Source of the DNA: Marinosulfonomonas sp. PRT-SC04
GTDB lineage: Bacteria; Pseudomonadota; Alphaproteobacteria; Rhodobacterales; Rhodobacteraceae
Length of the DNA stretch: 12,311 bases
Assembly (NCBI GenBank): GCA_001321835.1
Contig: JPUR01000104.1
Location: forward strand, 1 to 12,311
Reading direction: 5' to 3'
Shown: positions 6,741-12,079 of the stretch, piece after piece
Numbering within the stretch: position 1 is the stretch's first letter
How the letters are laid out: every line of letters starts with the position of its first letter
Notes under the pieces: model-generated
What the model was told of the DNA's origin: nothing
What the model saw: only the letters and a program-made list of their open reading frames with translations
Databases searched by the model: none
Program-made: the position numbers and the translations under genes

Positions 6741-6755
6741 CGGCGGAAACCGCCG
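6741..6755 (-). terminator. GC-rich stem-loop after the capsid gene
   Basis: A 6-bp GC stem (CGGCGG 6741-6746 with CCGCCG 6750-6755) with a 3-nt loop lies 24 bp beyond the capsid stop codon. No T-run follows on the coding strand, so full termination is unlikely. It may stabilise the capsid message or attenuate transcription so that capsid protein exceeds the downstream membrane proteins. Confidence 0.5.
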
Positions 6756-6779
6756 CCGCCCATGATTTTACTGGATCAG

Positions 6780-7778
6780 TTAGCGAATGCGATCATACAA
6801 ATCGGCATGCTCGATAATGAACTCTACAGGTGTGCTCACCATGGTTGTTGTCACTTCAAGCTTGATCCGCGCATCGCGTTTGCGCTCCTCGCTCAAATCA
6901 AGCGCGGCAATCGTGCGCGGCTCACGTTCTGCAAAAACGTCGATATAAAACTGGCCTTCCAGCACATCGACATTGCGCCGCTTTTCGATCAGAAACGCTT
7001 GGTATTGGGCAACGTCCATATCAAACATTACCGTGCCATCAACAGTCAGCTTGACGTATTTGAGGCCGTCAGCTTTCAACCAAAACGAACGAATGTCGTC
7101 AGAGATTGGCAAATCCCAATAGGTATGGTTGCCAATGCCCGCAAATGTCGTGGAAATACGCTCGGTTGTGAACGTAAAGCCAACAGGCTTAACCCGATCA
7201 ACGGCATAAGGCATAACAACGATTTCCATCGTGGTTTCGTCAAATGTGGTTTTGTTTGGTTTGATGTGCAGGGTCAAATCCCGCATTCCCTTGGTGCCCA
7301 ATGCAAACGCATCAGTCATTGCCTCACTGGAAAACGTGAATTCGCCCGGAAAGGCAAAACCAGTGTAAACCGGCCCGAATGAAATTTCGTGGAAGCTGTT
7401 TTTAATCAGAAGTTCAGAAATATCATATTCCTGCATTGTCGATCCTGAAGCCGTCAACCGGATATTTCCGATGTACTCATTCAGCACCTCGGTTTTCAGA
7501 TAATGAATGCCACCAATCCGAACCGATTTGCCGACAACTTCAGCATCGCATTTAATTGCAAATGTAATTGCGCGGTAAGTTGCATCCCCGACTTTGAGCT
7601 TGAAGGTGTGATAGCCGGAAACATTGCCATGCGTTGGGCTGACGTAGAGTTCCGGCGCTAGGCGGGAAATCCCGTTCAAGTGCAGTTTTTTCACCACGGA
7701 TTCACCCGGCATAGATGTCCGAATGTTAGATGGGTGATAGCGGCGTGCGCGCTTTGTTGCAGGTTTAGTGGTTGCCAT
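6780..7778 (-). CDS. Probable major capsid protein, double-jelly-roll type (332 aa)
   Basis: This is the largest product of the structural operon and lies near its promoter, as expected for the most abundant virion protein. A basic N-terminal arm (MATTKPATKRARRYHPSN) precedes an almost wholly beta-strand-like body with alternating polar and apolar residues, for example YHTFKLKVGDATYRAITFAI and GFTFTTERISTTFAGIG. There is room for two beta barrels of about 150 residues each. The length falls between PM2 P2 and PRD1 P3. Together with the packaging ATPase and absence of tail genes this supports a double-jelly-roll capsid protein; direct sequence recognition is not strong. The ATG follows GAGG at good spacing. 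Confidence 0.7.
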   Translation of the reverse strand: MATTKPATKRARRYHPSNIRTSMPGESVVKKLHLNGISRLAPELYVSPTHGNVSGYHTFKLKVGDATYRAITFAIKCDAEVVGKSVRIGGIHYLKTEVLNEYIGNIRLTASGSTMQEYDISELLIKNSFHEISFGPVYTGFAFPGEFTFSSEAMTDAFALGTKGMRDLTLHIKPNKTTFDETTMEIVVMPYAVDRVKPVGFTFTTERISTTFAGIGNHTYWDLPISDDIRSFWLKADGLKYVKLTVDGTVMFDMDVAQYQAFLIEKRRNVDVLEGQFYIDVFAEREPRTIAALDLSEERKRDARIKLEVTTTMVSTPVEFIIEHADLYDRIR

Positions 7779-7819
7779 GTGTGAACCTCACTGTTGATTT
7801 TGACAAAAGATTTCTGCGA

Positions 7820-7921
7820 TTAGGCGAGGAAATCTTTGAGCGGGGTTTTGTTCAGCAGAACCTCGGCGATGATCACGCCAAGAGTGGCCATAAACATCAT
7901 TTTAATGCCAGATTTATTCAT
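7820..7921 (-). CDS. Very small membrane protein (33 aa), first gene of the structural operon
   Basis: This 33-residue frame starts at an ATG with a strong ribosome-binding sequence (GAGGT, 7 nt upstream). It encodes a short basic start (MNKSGIKMM), one hydrophobic stretch (FMATLGVIIAEVLL) and a polar end (NKTPLKDFLA). It precedes the capsid gene by 41 bp. The good ribosome site and promoter-proximal position make translation likely, presumably to high levels. Similarly tiny single-span proteins are virion membrane components in PM2 and PRD1. No homologue recognised. Confidence 0.65.
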   Translation of the reverse strand: MNKSGIKMMFMATLGVIIAEVLLNKTPLKDFLA

Positions 7922-8016
7922 ATTCGTACCTCGTTTGATTGGTTAATTGATTGCTTTGATAGACAACCTATCCTTGCACAGTAAAACCCAGTGTAAAACT
8001 CAAAATAACGTTAAAT

Positions 8017-8037
8017 AACAACAACTTAGTTGTTGTT
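8017..8037. promoter_or_regulatory. 21-bp palindromic operator between divergent phage operons
   Basis: AACAACAACT (8017-8026) and AGTTGTTGTT (8028-8037) form a perfect 10-bp inverted repeat around one central T. A related half-site, TTTGTTGTTGTTA (8061-8073), lies in the spacer of the rightward promoter. Such a set of sites between divergent operons is a typical repressor target. The binder could be the HTH product of the adjacent gene (8119-8475) or the XRE repressor at 10684-11049. Confidence 0.7.
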
Positions 8038-8054
8038 TTGTAACCACAAATAAG

Positions 8055-8083
8055 TTGAAATTTGTTGTTGTTATGGGTAGAGT
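8055..8083 (+). promoter_or_regulatory. Candidate sigma-70 type promoter for the rightward operon
   Basis: TTGAAA (8055-8060) and TAGAGT (8078-8083) are separated by exactly 17 bp, and transcription would begin near 8090, upstream of the ATG at 8119. The operator half-site lies within the spacer, so a bound repressor would block polymerase. I found no equally convincing leftward promoter in 7922-8054. Confidence 0.5.
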
Positions 8084-8118
8084 GAAACGTGAAATTACAT
8101 CTAATAAGGGTAAATTGC

Positions 8119-8475
8119 ATGACAGTTGGCCATGAAATAGCGACAATAACCAACGCACGAAGCGACAGCGGCATTAGCTGGGTTAAGGTTGCCGAAAATA
8201 TGGGCGTTACCGTCCAATGCGTTTACCGCTGGCGACAGGCTCAAACCAAGGTGCCCCTGCACCGCTGGCAAGCCCTTGCCCGCTCTATCGGGGTGCCGCT
8301 GGATGATTTTTGCCGCGATTCCTACAATCGAGACTTTGCCAAAACCAAACGGAACACCCCAGAAGCGCCAGAGGTGCCGCAAGAGGTTATTCAGCCCCCT
8401 ACCCCACCAGAACCGCCACAAGCCGCATCAGGCGGCGTTTTTGGGTGGTTTGGTGAAGTAATGGAGGCCGATTGA
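8119..8475 (+). CDS. Helix-turn-helix regulator with proline-rich tail (118 aa)
   Basis: Residues about 10-65 form a Cro/CI-like helix-turn-helix: ISWVKVAENMGVTVQCVYRWRQ, then LHRWQALARSIGVPLDDF. A Pro/Glu-rich linker (APEVPQEVIQPPTPPEPPQA) and a short hydrophobic end (GGVFGWFGEVMEAD) follow, perhaps for contact with another protein. The frame is open back to a GTG at 8089, but the ATG at 8119 preceded by AAGGG is the better start. Being the first gene of the rightward unit and next to the palindromic operator, it probably controls the divergent promoters, as Cro-like or late regulators do. Its stop overlaps the next ATG (TGATG). Confidence 0.75.
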   Translation: MTVGHEIATITNARSDSGISWVKVAENMGVTVQCVYRWRQAQTKVPLHRWQALARSIGVPLDDFCRDSYNRDFAKTKRNTPEAPEVPQEVIQPPTPPEPPQAASGGVFGWFGEVMEAD

Positions 8476-8990
8476 TGCTAGATAATCCCCTTGAGGCAAT
8501 GGAAACGTATTTGGCCGCGCAACCGAGCGCCGGTGACGCAATCGAAATTCCCGCAAGCCTGTACCCAAAAGAGCCGGTCGCAACATTTATCCGGCACGAT
8601 GATGCCAATGGCGACGATACGTCAGGCACGGGTGAGGTGTTGCCCGCTGAATTGATGCAGCTTCCAGATTTCCAATCATTGTGGACCTTTGCCCATATGG
8701 GGCTTGGCGGATACGTTGCGAGCCGCACCGGAGCAGATTGCAGCCTTGCGGATTTGGCGGGCAATGAGGCCGGATTAGCGGCCAGCGAAGAAGTTTATAA
8801 ACAGATCGAGAAAAGCCCGTTTTTGTCCCGCATGATCTTGGAAGCTCAAGGCGGAATGATGGGTCTCGCTATGGCCTTGGTTATTCACGGCGGGAATTGC
8901 GTTTCGGTTATTCGGGAAAGTGCAAAGACCGGAAATCTTACCAAAAAACAGGAAGCGGAAAGCGAGGGTCTCGACCATGAGCAAGGCTGA
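8475..8990 (+). CDS. Unknown phage protein (171 aa) upstream of the packaging ATPase
   Basis: Translation probably starts at ATG 8475, preceded by GGAGG. The N-terminal half is acidic and low in structure (DDANGDDTSGTGEVLP). The second half contains a helical stretch with a hydrophobic run (MILEAQGGMMGLAMALVIHGGNCVSVI), possibly membrane-associated, and a charged tail. The gene overlaps the packaging ATPase gene by 14 bp, so the two are likely co-translated, and it could be an ATPase partner or a vertex or membrane component. I do not recognise it, and nothing in the sequence fixes a function. Confidence 0.7.
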   Translation: MLDNPLEAMETYLAAQPSAGDAIEIPASLYPKEPVATFIRHDDANGDDTSGTGEVLPAELMQLPDFQSLWTFAHMGLGGYVASRTGADCSLADLAGNEAGLAASEEVYKQIEKSPFLSRMILEAQGGMMGLAMALVIHGGNCVSVIRESAKTGNLTKKQEAESEGLDHEQG

Positions 8991-9606
8991 CAACATCGAG
9001 CACATCGACACCGCTGGCGTGACGGCAATATACGGTGGCCGTGGGGCTGGCAAAACCTATTTCGCAAAACAGAAAATCTTTCCACAATTGGGCAACAGCC
9101 GTGTTTTGGTGATTGATCCGATTGAAACCAACGGGTGCCGCACCGCATTGGAAATCCGCGATTTGATGTATTCAGGGGCCAGACGCATGGTGCTTTGTTC
9201 CGGTGAATGGACGGAAGCCTTTGCCGCGATCTACACCGCATGGGCGCACTCGACACCGGACGATCCTATCTACGCGATCTGTGACGAAGCGCCGGAATAC
9301 TTCTACAAAAACACCCCGATGTTGCGCAAGATTATGTACCAAGGCCGACACCGCAAATTCGGCATGTGCTTGATGGGCCAGCAACCAAACTCGATCAACG
9401 CCAAAATAAGATCACAAGCCGCCACCACGTTTTTCATGCGCCTGAGTGATCACAATGACGTTTCAGTCGCGGCCCAATCATTGGGGGCGGATCGTGCGCG
9501 ATCCTTGCAAGGTTTTACCCAAGGCCAATACATCCGGCATCCGCCTTATGCCAAACCCGCAAACACCAACCAGAAACCAAACCAAACGAAAGAAGAATGG
9601 GGATAA
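8977..9606 (+). CDS. Genome-packaging ATPase, FtsK/HerA-like P-loop family
   Basis: This 209-residue P-loop ATPase carries a Walker A motif AIYGGRGAGKTYFAKQ near residues 16-31, a Walker B strand IYAICDEAPEY with the Asp-Glu pair, and a downstream segment YQGRHRKFGMCLMGQQPNSI typical of the A32/PRD1 P9/PM2 P9 packaging ATPases. It would drive DNA into preformed membrane-lined capsids at one vertex. The size matches such minimal ATPases and is far below terminase large subunits. Zot proteins of filamentous phages share the P-loop but usually have a membrane segment, which is absent here. I chose ATG 8977, with GAGGG upstream, although the frame opens earlier. Confidence 0.85.
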   Translation: MSKADNIEHIDTAGVTAIYGGRGAGKTYFAKQKIFPQLGNSRVLVIDPIETNGCRTALEIRDLMYSGARRMVLCSGEWTEAFAAIYTAWAHSTPDDPIYAICDEAPEYFYKNTPMLRKIMYQGRHRKFGMCLMGQQPNSINAKIRSQAATTFFMRLSDHNDVSVAAQSLGADRARSLQGFTQGQYIRHPPYAKPANTNQKPNQTKEEWG

Positions 9607-9607
9607 T

Positions 9608-10087
9608 ATGGACAACTTGAACAAGATTGTATTCAAAAACGTAGCCGCTGTGCCAATGGAATTTTGGCGCTGGCCAAACTTCACGCCCGACGAGCTGAAA
9701 TGCAAAGGCACGGGCCGTGTAATGATCAACGTGGCGGCGCTGGACAAGCTGCAAGCCTTGCGCGACCTGCTCGGCGTTCCGCTGCATCTGACCAGCGCAT
9801 TTCGCAGCAAAAAACACAACAACAAGGTGGGCGGTGTCAAGAAATCGCAACACCTGAAAGCCAAGGCGTTTGATATTCAGGTGGCGAACATCGAGCCGGT
9901 TGTGCTGGAGGCGGCGGCGCGGAAAGTTGGCTTTACCGGCTTTGGCTTCTATCCGCATCTTGGGTTTATGCACGTTGACACGGGCAAGGCCCGCGAATGG
10001 GGCGACCGCTGGCCAAACCACAGCCCGCAGCCCGCAAACACCAATTCGGTGCCAACCCCACGCAAGCGCCAATTGCCCCGCGCCTAA
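9608..10087 (+). CDS. M15-family peptidase endolysin
   Basis: This 159-residue protein is a zinc peptidase of the M15 group (peptidase M15A/VanY-like), which cuts peptide cross-links of peptidoglycan. The signature is complete: LTSAFRSKKHNNKVGGVKKS, then H82 and D89 in QHLKAKAFDI, and H122 in GFMHVD as third metal ligand. There is no signal peptide or membrane span, so release needs the holin. A Pro-rich and basic tail (TPRKRQLPRA) may bind the wall or outer membrane. It starts 1 nt after the ATPase stop, preceded by GGGGA. With the transglycosylase of the other operon the phage has two different wall hydrolases. Confidence 0.9.
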   Translation: MDNLNKIVFKNVAAVPMEFWRWPNFTPDELKCKGTGRVMINVAALDKLQALRDLLGVPLHLTSAFRSKKHNNKVGGVKKSQHLKAKAFDIQVANIEPVVLEAAARKVGFTGFGFYPHLGFMHVDTGKAREWGDRWPNHSPQPANTNSVPTPRKRQLPRA

Positions 10088-10311
10088 TGTTAGGATTTTT
10101 GAAACGCTACTTCTGGAATTTGTTGATCTCGCTCGATCAGCTCCTGAATACAATTCTGTTTGGAGATCCCGACGAAACTATCAGCAGTCGAGCGGCCAAG
10201 CGTCAACATCGCTGGCACTGGCGGCAACTCGGCCGTGTTCTGGAATGGTTCGATAAGGGCCATCTTGAGCGCGTCCGAGAAGACGACGAAGGCAAAAGAG
10301 ATCTGCTGTAG
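10087..10311 (+). CDS. Small phage protein with LDQLLNTILFGDPDETISSR motif (74 aa)
   Basis: The N-terminus (MLGFLKRYFWNLLISLDQLLNTILFG) is amphipathic to hydrophobic and may associate with the inner membrane. Next comes the segment DPDETISSRAAKRQ, then an aromatic and basic region (HRWHWRQLGRVLEWFDKGHL) and an acidic end. Proteins with the 'LDQ..N.LL.G.PDET.SSR' segment occur in many proteobacterial phages, often near lysis genes; this is from memory, and no function is established to my knowledge. It starts 1 nt inside the endolysin stop (TAATG) and is the last gene before the terminator. A lysis-accessory role is plausible but unproven. Confidence 0.72.
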   Translation: MLGFLKRYFWNLLISLDQLLNTILFGDPDETISSRAAKRQHRWHWRQLGRVLEWFDKGHLERVREDDEGKRDLL

Positions 10312-10314
10312 ATT

Positions 10315-10349
10315 GCCCCGCCGCCCGATTCAGGCGGCGGGGCTTTTTT
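10315..10349 (+). terminator. Strong intrinsic terminator of the rightward operon
   Basis: A perfect 11-bp GC-rich stem (GCCCCGCCGCC 10315-10325, GGCGGCGGGGC 10333-10343) with a 7-nt loop is followed directly by six Ts (10344-10349). It begins 3 bp after the last stop codon. The leftward strand lacks a T-run, so it should act mainly on rightward transcription. Confidence 0.93.
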
Positions 10350-10353
10350 GTGG

Positions 10354-10665
10354 CTATTTGCAACCCTCAAGGATTTTATCGACACCGTGAAAGTGCCAGT
10401 CGGAATAACCCACTCCATCCGCGCCATTTTCCCCGCGCATATGGTTGAACGTAAACACTTTAACAACAGCACGGTCCTTGCCGTCGCGTTCAAATGTAAA
10501 TGTTTTTGTGCCTTTGTCCCAATCATGTTCGGTTTTTATTACAGTCCCATCTAGAGGTATTGTTATACCTAAAAGCTCCACTGGTGCCAATAAATCAACG
10601 CCTGTTTTGCCATAGCTTTCAATCTGAATAAAACCAATCCCAGCAATCAACACACATTCTAACAT
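10354..10665 (-). CDS. Orphan protein (103 aa) after the repressor gene
   Basis: This protein begins with a moderately hydrophobic stretch (MLECVLIAGIGFIQI), too polar at its end for a clear signal peptide. The rest looks soluble and beta-rich (TKTFTFERDGKDRAVVKVFTF) and ends in an aromatic/His segment (GYSDWHFHGVDKI). The ATG follows AAAGG. It is the last gene of the leftward lysogeny and replication unit, just after the repressor and facing the terminator of the other operon. Genes in that position are often expressed from the prophage and may provide superinfection exclusion or host benefit. I do not recognise the family and assign no function. Confidence 0.65.
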   Translation of the reverse strand: MLECVLIAGIGFIQIESYGKTGVDLLAPVELLGITIPLDGTVIKTEHDWDKGTKTFTFERDGKDRAVVKVFTFNHMRGENGADGVGYSDWHFHGVDKILEGCK

Positions 10666-10683
10666 TTTAAACCTTTCTTCATT

Positions 10684-11049
10684 CTAAGCGATAATCTGAT
10701 CCATCGCGGCGGCATCCAGCGCAGCTATTGGATTAGCTTGCACAACATGGTCGAGAAGAATTCTAACGTGCGCTCGCCACATTGCACGCTTGGCTTTTTC
10801 AATTTTTTGGATCAACTCGGACCACGACATTCCCAAAGCATACGCAATATTCTCCGCATCATAAATGGTCAAACGGGTTTCGCCACGCTCCAAACGAGAA
10901 ATGGCCGGTTGTTTCATTGAAACCAGTTTGCCCAATTCCGCCTGATCAATACCCAGTTTCTTTCTGTTCACTGCAATCACCCGCCCATAAATCGCGCCAA
11001 TATGAGTAATGCGTTTAACATTCGCGGGTAGGTTCAAATTGTTTTCCAA
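10684..11049 (-). CDS. XRE/Cro-CI family repressor (121 aa)
   Basis: A canonical HTH_3 domain occupies about residues 22-80: VIAVNRKKLGIDQAELGKLVSMKQPAISRLERGETRLTIYDAENIAYALGMSWSELI. The turn 'SMKQPAISRLERGE' is the recognition helix. A helical C-terminal part of about 40 residues may dimerise; there is no LexA-like autocleavage domain, so induction would not follow the lambda CI route directly. The start is a TTG at 11049 preceded by AAGGA, as no ATG lies upstream of the domain. It lies in the same leftward unit as the initiator and is the best candidate lysogeny repressor, possibly acting at the 8017-8037 palindrome. Confidence 0.85.
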   Translation of the reverse strand: MENNLNLPANVKRITHIGAIYGRVIAVNRKKLGIDQAELGKLVSMKQPAISRLERGETRLTIYDAENIAYALGMSWSELIQKIEKAKRAMWRAHVRILLDHVVQANPIAALDAAAMDQIIA

Positions 11050-11117
11050 AACTTTTCCTTTTCTTCATTCCATGCGGCGCGTAGCGCCCTCTTTGGTGCT
11101 GATCTATCCGAGCCTGT

Positions 11118-11690
11118 TCAGCCGGTGTGCTTTTTCGCCTCTCGCGCATCCCTTAGTCGACGCGCTTCGTCCATTCCGTGGGCTTTGTGGTCGCGGCTGA
11201 ATTGGCGTAGTTCTCCCGCCCTCTCCTCACTCACTTTATCCCCCCCGCCCCGCCTAGGGGCGTCCTTGTGGGCGCTTGCGCCTCTCTTTTGAATATATGG
11301 ATTAATATAGTGGTTCCCTGTTTTGGGGAGGGGCTCTTCCCTGTTTTGGGGAGGGGCTCTTCCCTGTTTTGGGGAGGGGGTAGGTTGCAGGGAAAACTGG
11401 TATATATTGGCCCTCCCTGCCCCGTTAGCCCACACCACGCCCTTCTTTTCATGCTTCATGACGCCCGCCCCTATCAGGGCTGTTATCGCCCGCTGTACGG
11501 CGTGGTACGCAAGCCCCATCTCTTGCCCGATTGTCCTGTGGCTAATTTCTGTGGTTTGCCCAGTTACCCAATCGATTTTTTGAGCGCAAAGGTAGAAAAA
11601 CACACCCATTGTGTTGCCTTTGCACCCCGCATCAACCGCAATTTTTGCCATTAATCTCTGGGGGCCTTTGCCATAGGGGTATTCACTCAT
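11118..11690 (-). CDS. Winged-helix replication initiator carrying its own iterons (190 aa)
   Basis: The first 100 residues resemble the DNA-binding domain of lambda O-like and plasmid Rep initiators: GVFFYLCAQKIDWVTGQT, then ISHRTIGQEMGLAYHAVQRAITALIGAGVMKHEKK (helix-turn-helix plus wing). The middle part (residues about 105-125) is low-complexity because three 23-bp direct repeats are translated there in three successive frames. The C-terminal part is charged and helical (EERAGELRQFSRDHKAHGMDEARRLRD) and might recruit host helicase. The gene overlaps the upstream HTH gene by ATGA. No relaxase HUH or helicase motifs are visible, so theta-type initiation is more likely than rolling circle. 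The call is by domain type and context. Confidence 0.68.
   Translation of the reverse strand: MSEYPYGKGPQRLMAKIAVDAGCKGNTMGVFFYLCAQKIDWVTGQTTEISHRTIGQEMGLAYHAVQRAITALIGAGVMKHEKKGVVWANGAGRANIYQFSLQPTPSPKQGRAPPQNREEPLPKTGNHYINPYIQKRGASAHKDAPRRGGGDKVSEERAGELRQFSRDHKAHGMDEARRLRDAREAKKHTG
11287..11313. other. AT-rich stretch next to the iterons, candidate unwinding element
   Basis: TTTTGAATATATGGATTAAT and the next few bases form the most AT-rich stretch of the replication unit, in otherwise GC-rich surroundings. It abuts the iteron array, where an initiator would open the duplex. The initiator reading frame continues through it. Confidence 0.5.
11314..11379. repeat. Three 23-bp direct repeats (candidate iterons, phage origin)
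   Basis: The units lie at 11314-11336, 11337-11359 and 11360-11379 (last one without its end). Each starts TTCCCTGTTTTGGGG and continues AGGGGCTC, with no mismatch between the first two. The 23-bp period is about two helical turns, so bound proteins would line up on one face. The position inside an initiator gene, beside an AT-rich stretch, mirrors the lambda origin within gene O. Each unit also contains GGGGAGGG, which fits the E. coli FtsK-orienting consensus GGGNAGGG. Confidence 0.8.
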
Positions 11691-11908
11691 TTCGCCGGAC
11701 CTAGATCAAGCATAAGCTGCTTAAATTCACCGGTGGCTTTCATTCGTTCAATTCTTTGGTAAATTGTTTGGCGCGAGCGGCCCAATTCTTTCGCAATCGT
11801 ACTAATGGGTGTCTTACATTCTATGCCCAATCTGATAATTATATCGTCTGTTCGGGATATTGCTTTGCCTCGTGCCATTCTGTTTACGCCTTTTTGTTTG
11901 CGTTTCAT
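11687..11908 (-). CDS. Small helix-turn-helix DNA-binding protein (73 aa)
   Basis: The protein is basic and consists mostly of one helix-turn-helix: DIIIRLGIECKTPISTIAKELGRSRQTIYQRIERMK, similar to the recognition domain of Hin-type resolvases or AsnC regulators but without any catalytic or ligand-binding domain. The first ATG (11908) lacks a good ribosome site; the internal ATG at 11878, with AAGG upstream, gives a 63-residue alternative. Its stop overlaps the initiator's ATG (ATGA). As first gene of the leftward unit, next to attR, it may regulate its own promoter or replication, or serve as an accessory factor for Xer recombination; the last two are guesses. Confidence 0.75.
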   Translation of the reverse strand: MKRKQKGVNRMARGKAISRTDDIIIRLGIECKTPISTIAKELGRSRQTIYQRIERMKATGEFKQLMLDLGPAK

Positions 11909-11949
11909 GTCAGCAAATGTTAGCGTTTCCGCCGTAGGGCTTGCCTTGC

Positions 11950-12037
11950 ACCCCGCCCAACCGGTCTTTTCATTCGGAGATAGCTACCGAATACAAAAAG
12001 GCGGTTGACCTGATTAGGTTCAGGTCTCGGGCGGGGC
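11950..12037 (-). ncRNA. Structured three-way-junction element in the leader of the replication operon
   Basis: Three stems close around one junction with almost no unpaired bases. The outer stem is 11950-11958 with 12029-12037 (GCCCCGCCC with GGGCGGGGT on the minus strand, one G-U pair). Arm 1 is 12007-12013 with 12020-12026 (7 perfect pairs, 6-nt loop). Arm 2 spans 11959-12006 with inner stem ATTCGG/CCGAAT and outer pairs AACC/GGTT. If the candidate promoter at 12050-12079 is used, the transcript would start at about 12043 and this would be its first folded domain. It does not match a riboswitch class I can confirm. It could control translation or copy number, be a target of antisense RNA, or act as folded single-stranded DNA. 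Confidence 0.6.
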
Positions 12038-12049
12038 TAACCCCTTCCC

Positions 12050-12079
12050 AGTATGGTTAATAAAATGTAATGTTTTCAA
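12050..12079 (-). promoter_or_regulatory. Candidate promoter of the replication/lysogeny operon
   Basis: On the minus strand TTGAAA (12079-12074) and CATACT (12055-12050) are 18 bp apart. The -35 box overlaps the first bases of the degenerate XerD arm of attR, so Xer binding and transcription could compete. Spacing is slightly long and the -10 box matches four of six consensus bases. Confidence 0.42.

Noticed and set aside
8977..9606. Zot-type assembly ATPase of a filamentous phage, which would also fit dif integration
   Set aside because: There is no membrane segment and no adjacent filamentous coat or pIII-like genes. The element encodes wall hydrolases, a holin and a large beta-rich capsid candidate, none of which filamentous phages need.
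11314..11379. CRISPR-like repeat array
   Set aside because: Units are directly adjacent with no spacers, only three copies exist, and they lie in a coding frame. Iterons fit better.
11950..12037. A degenerate TPP riboswitch on the plus strand (TTGACCTGAT and GGAGATAG resemble parts of the THI box)
   Set aside because: The conserved GGGGUGC start and GCGUAGGGA end are missing, and no thiamine gene follows. A three-way junction alone is not specific.
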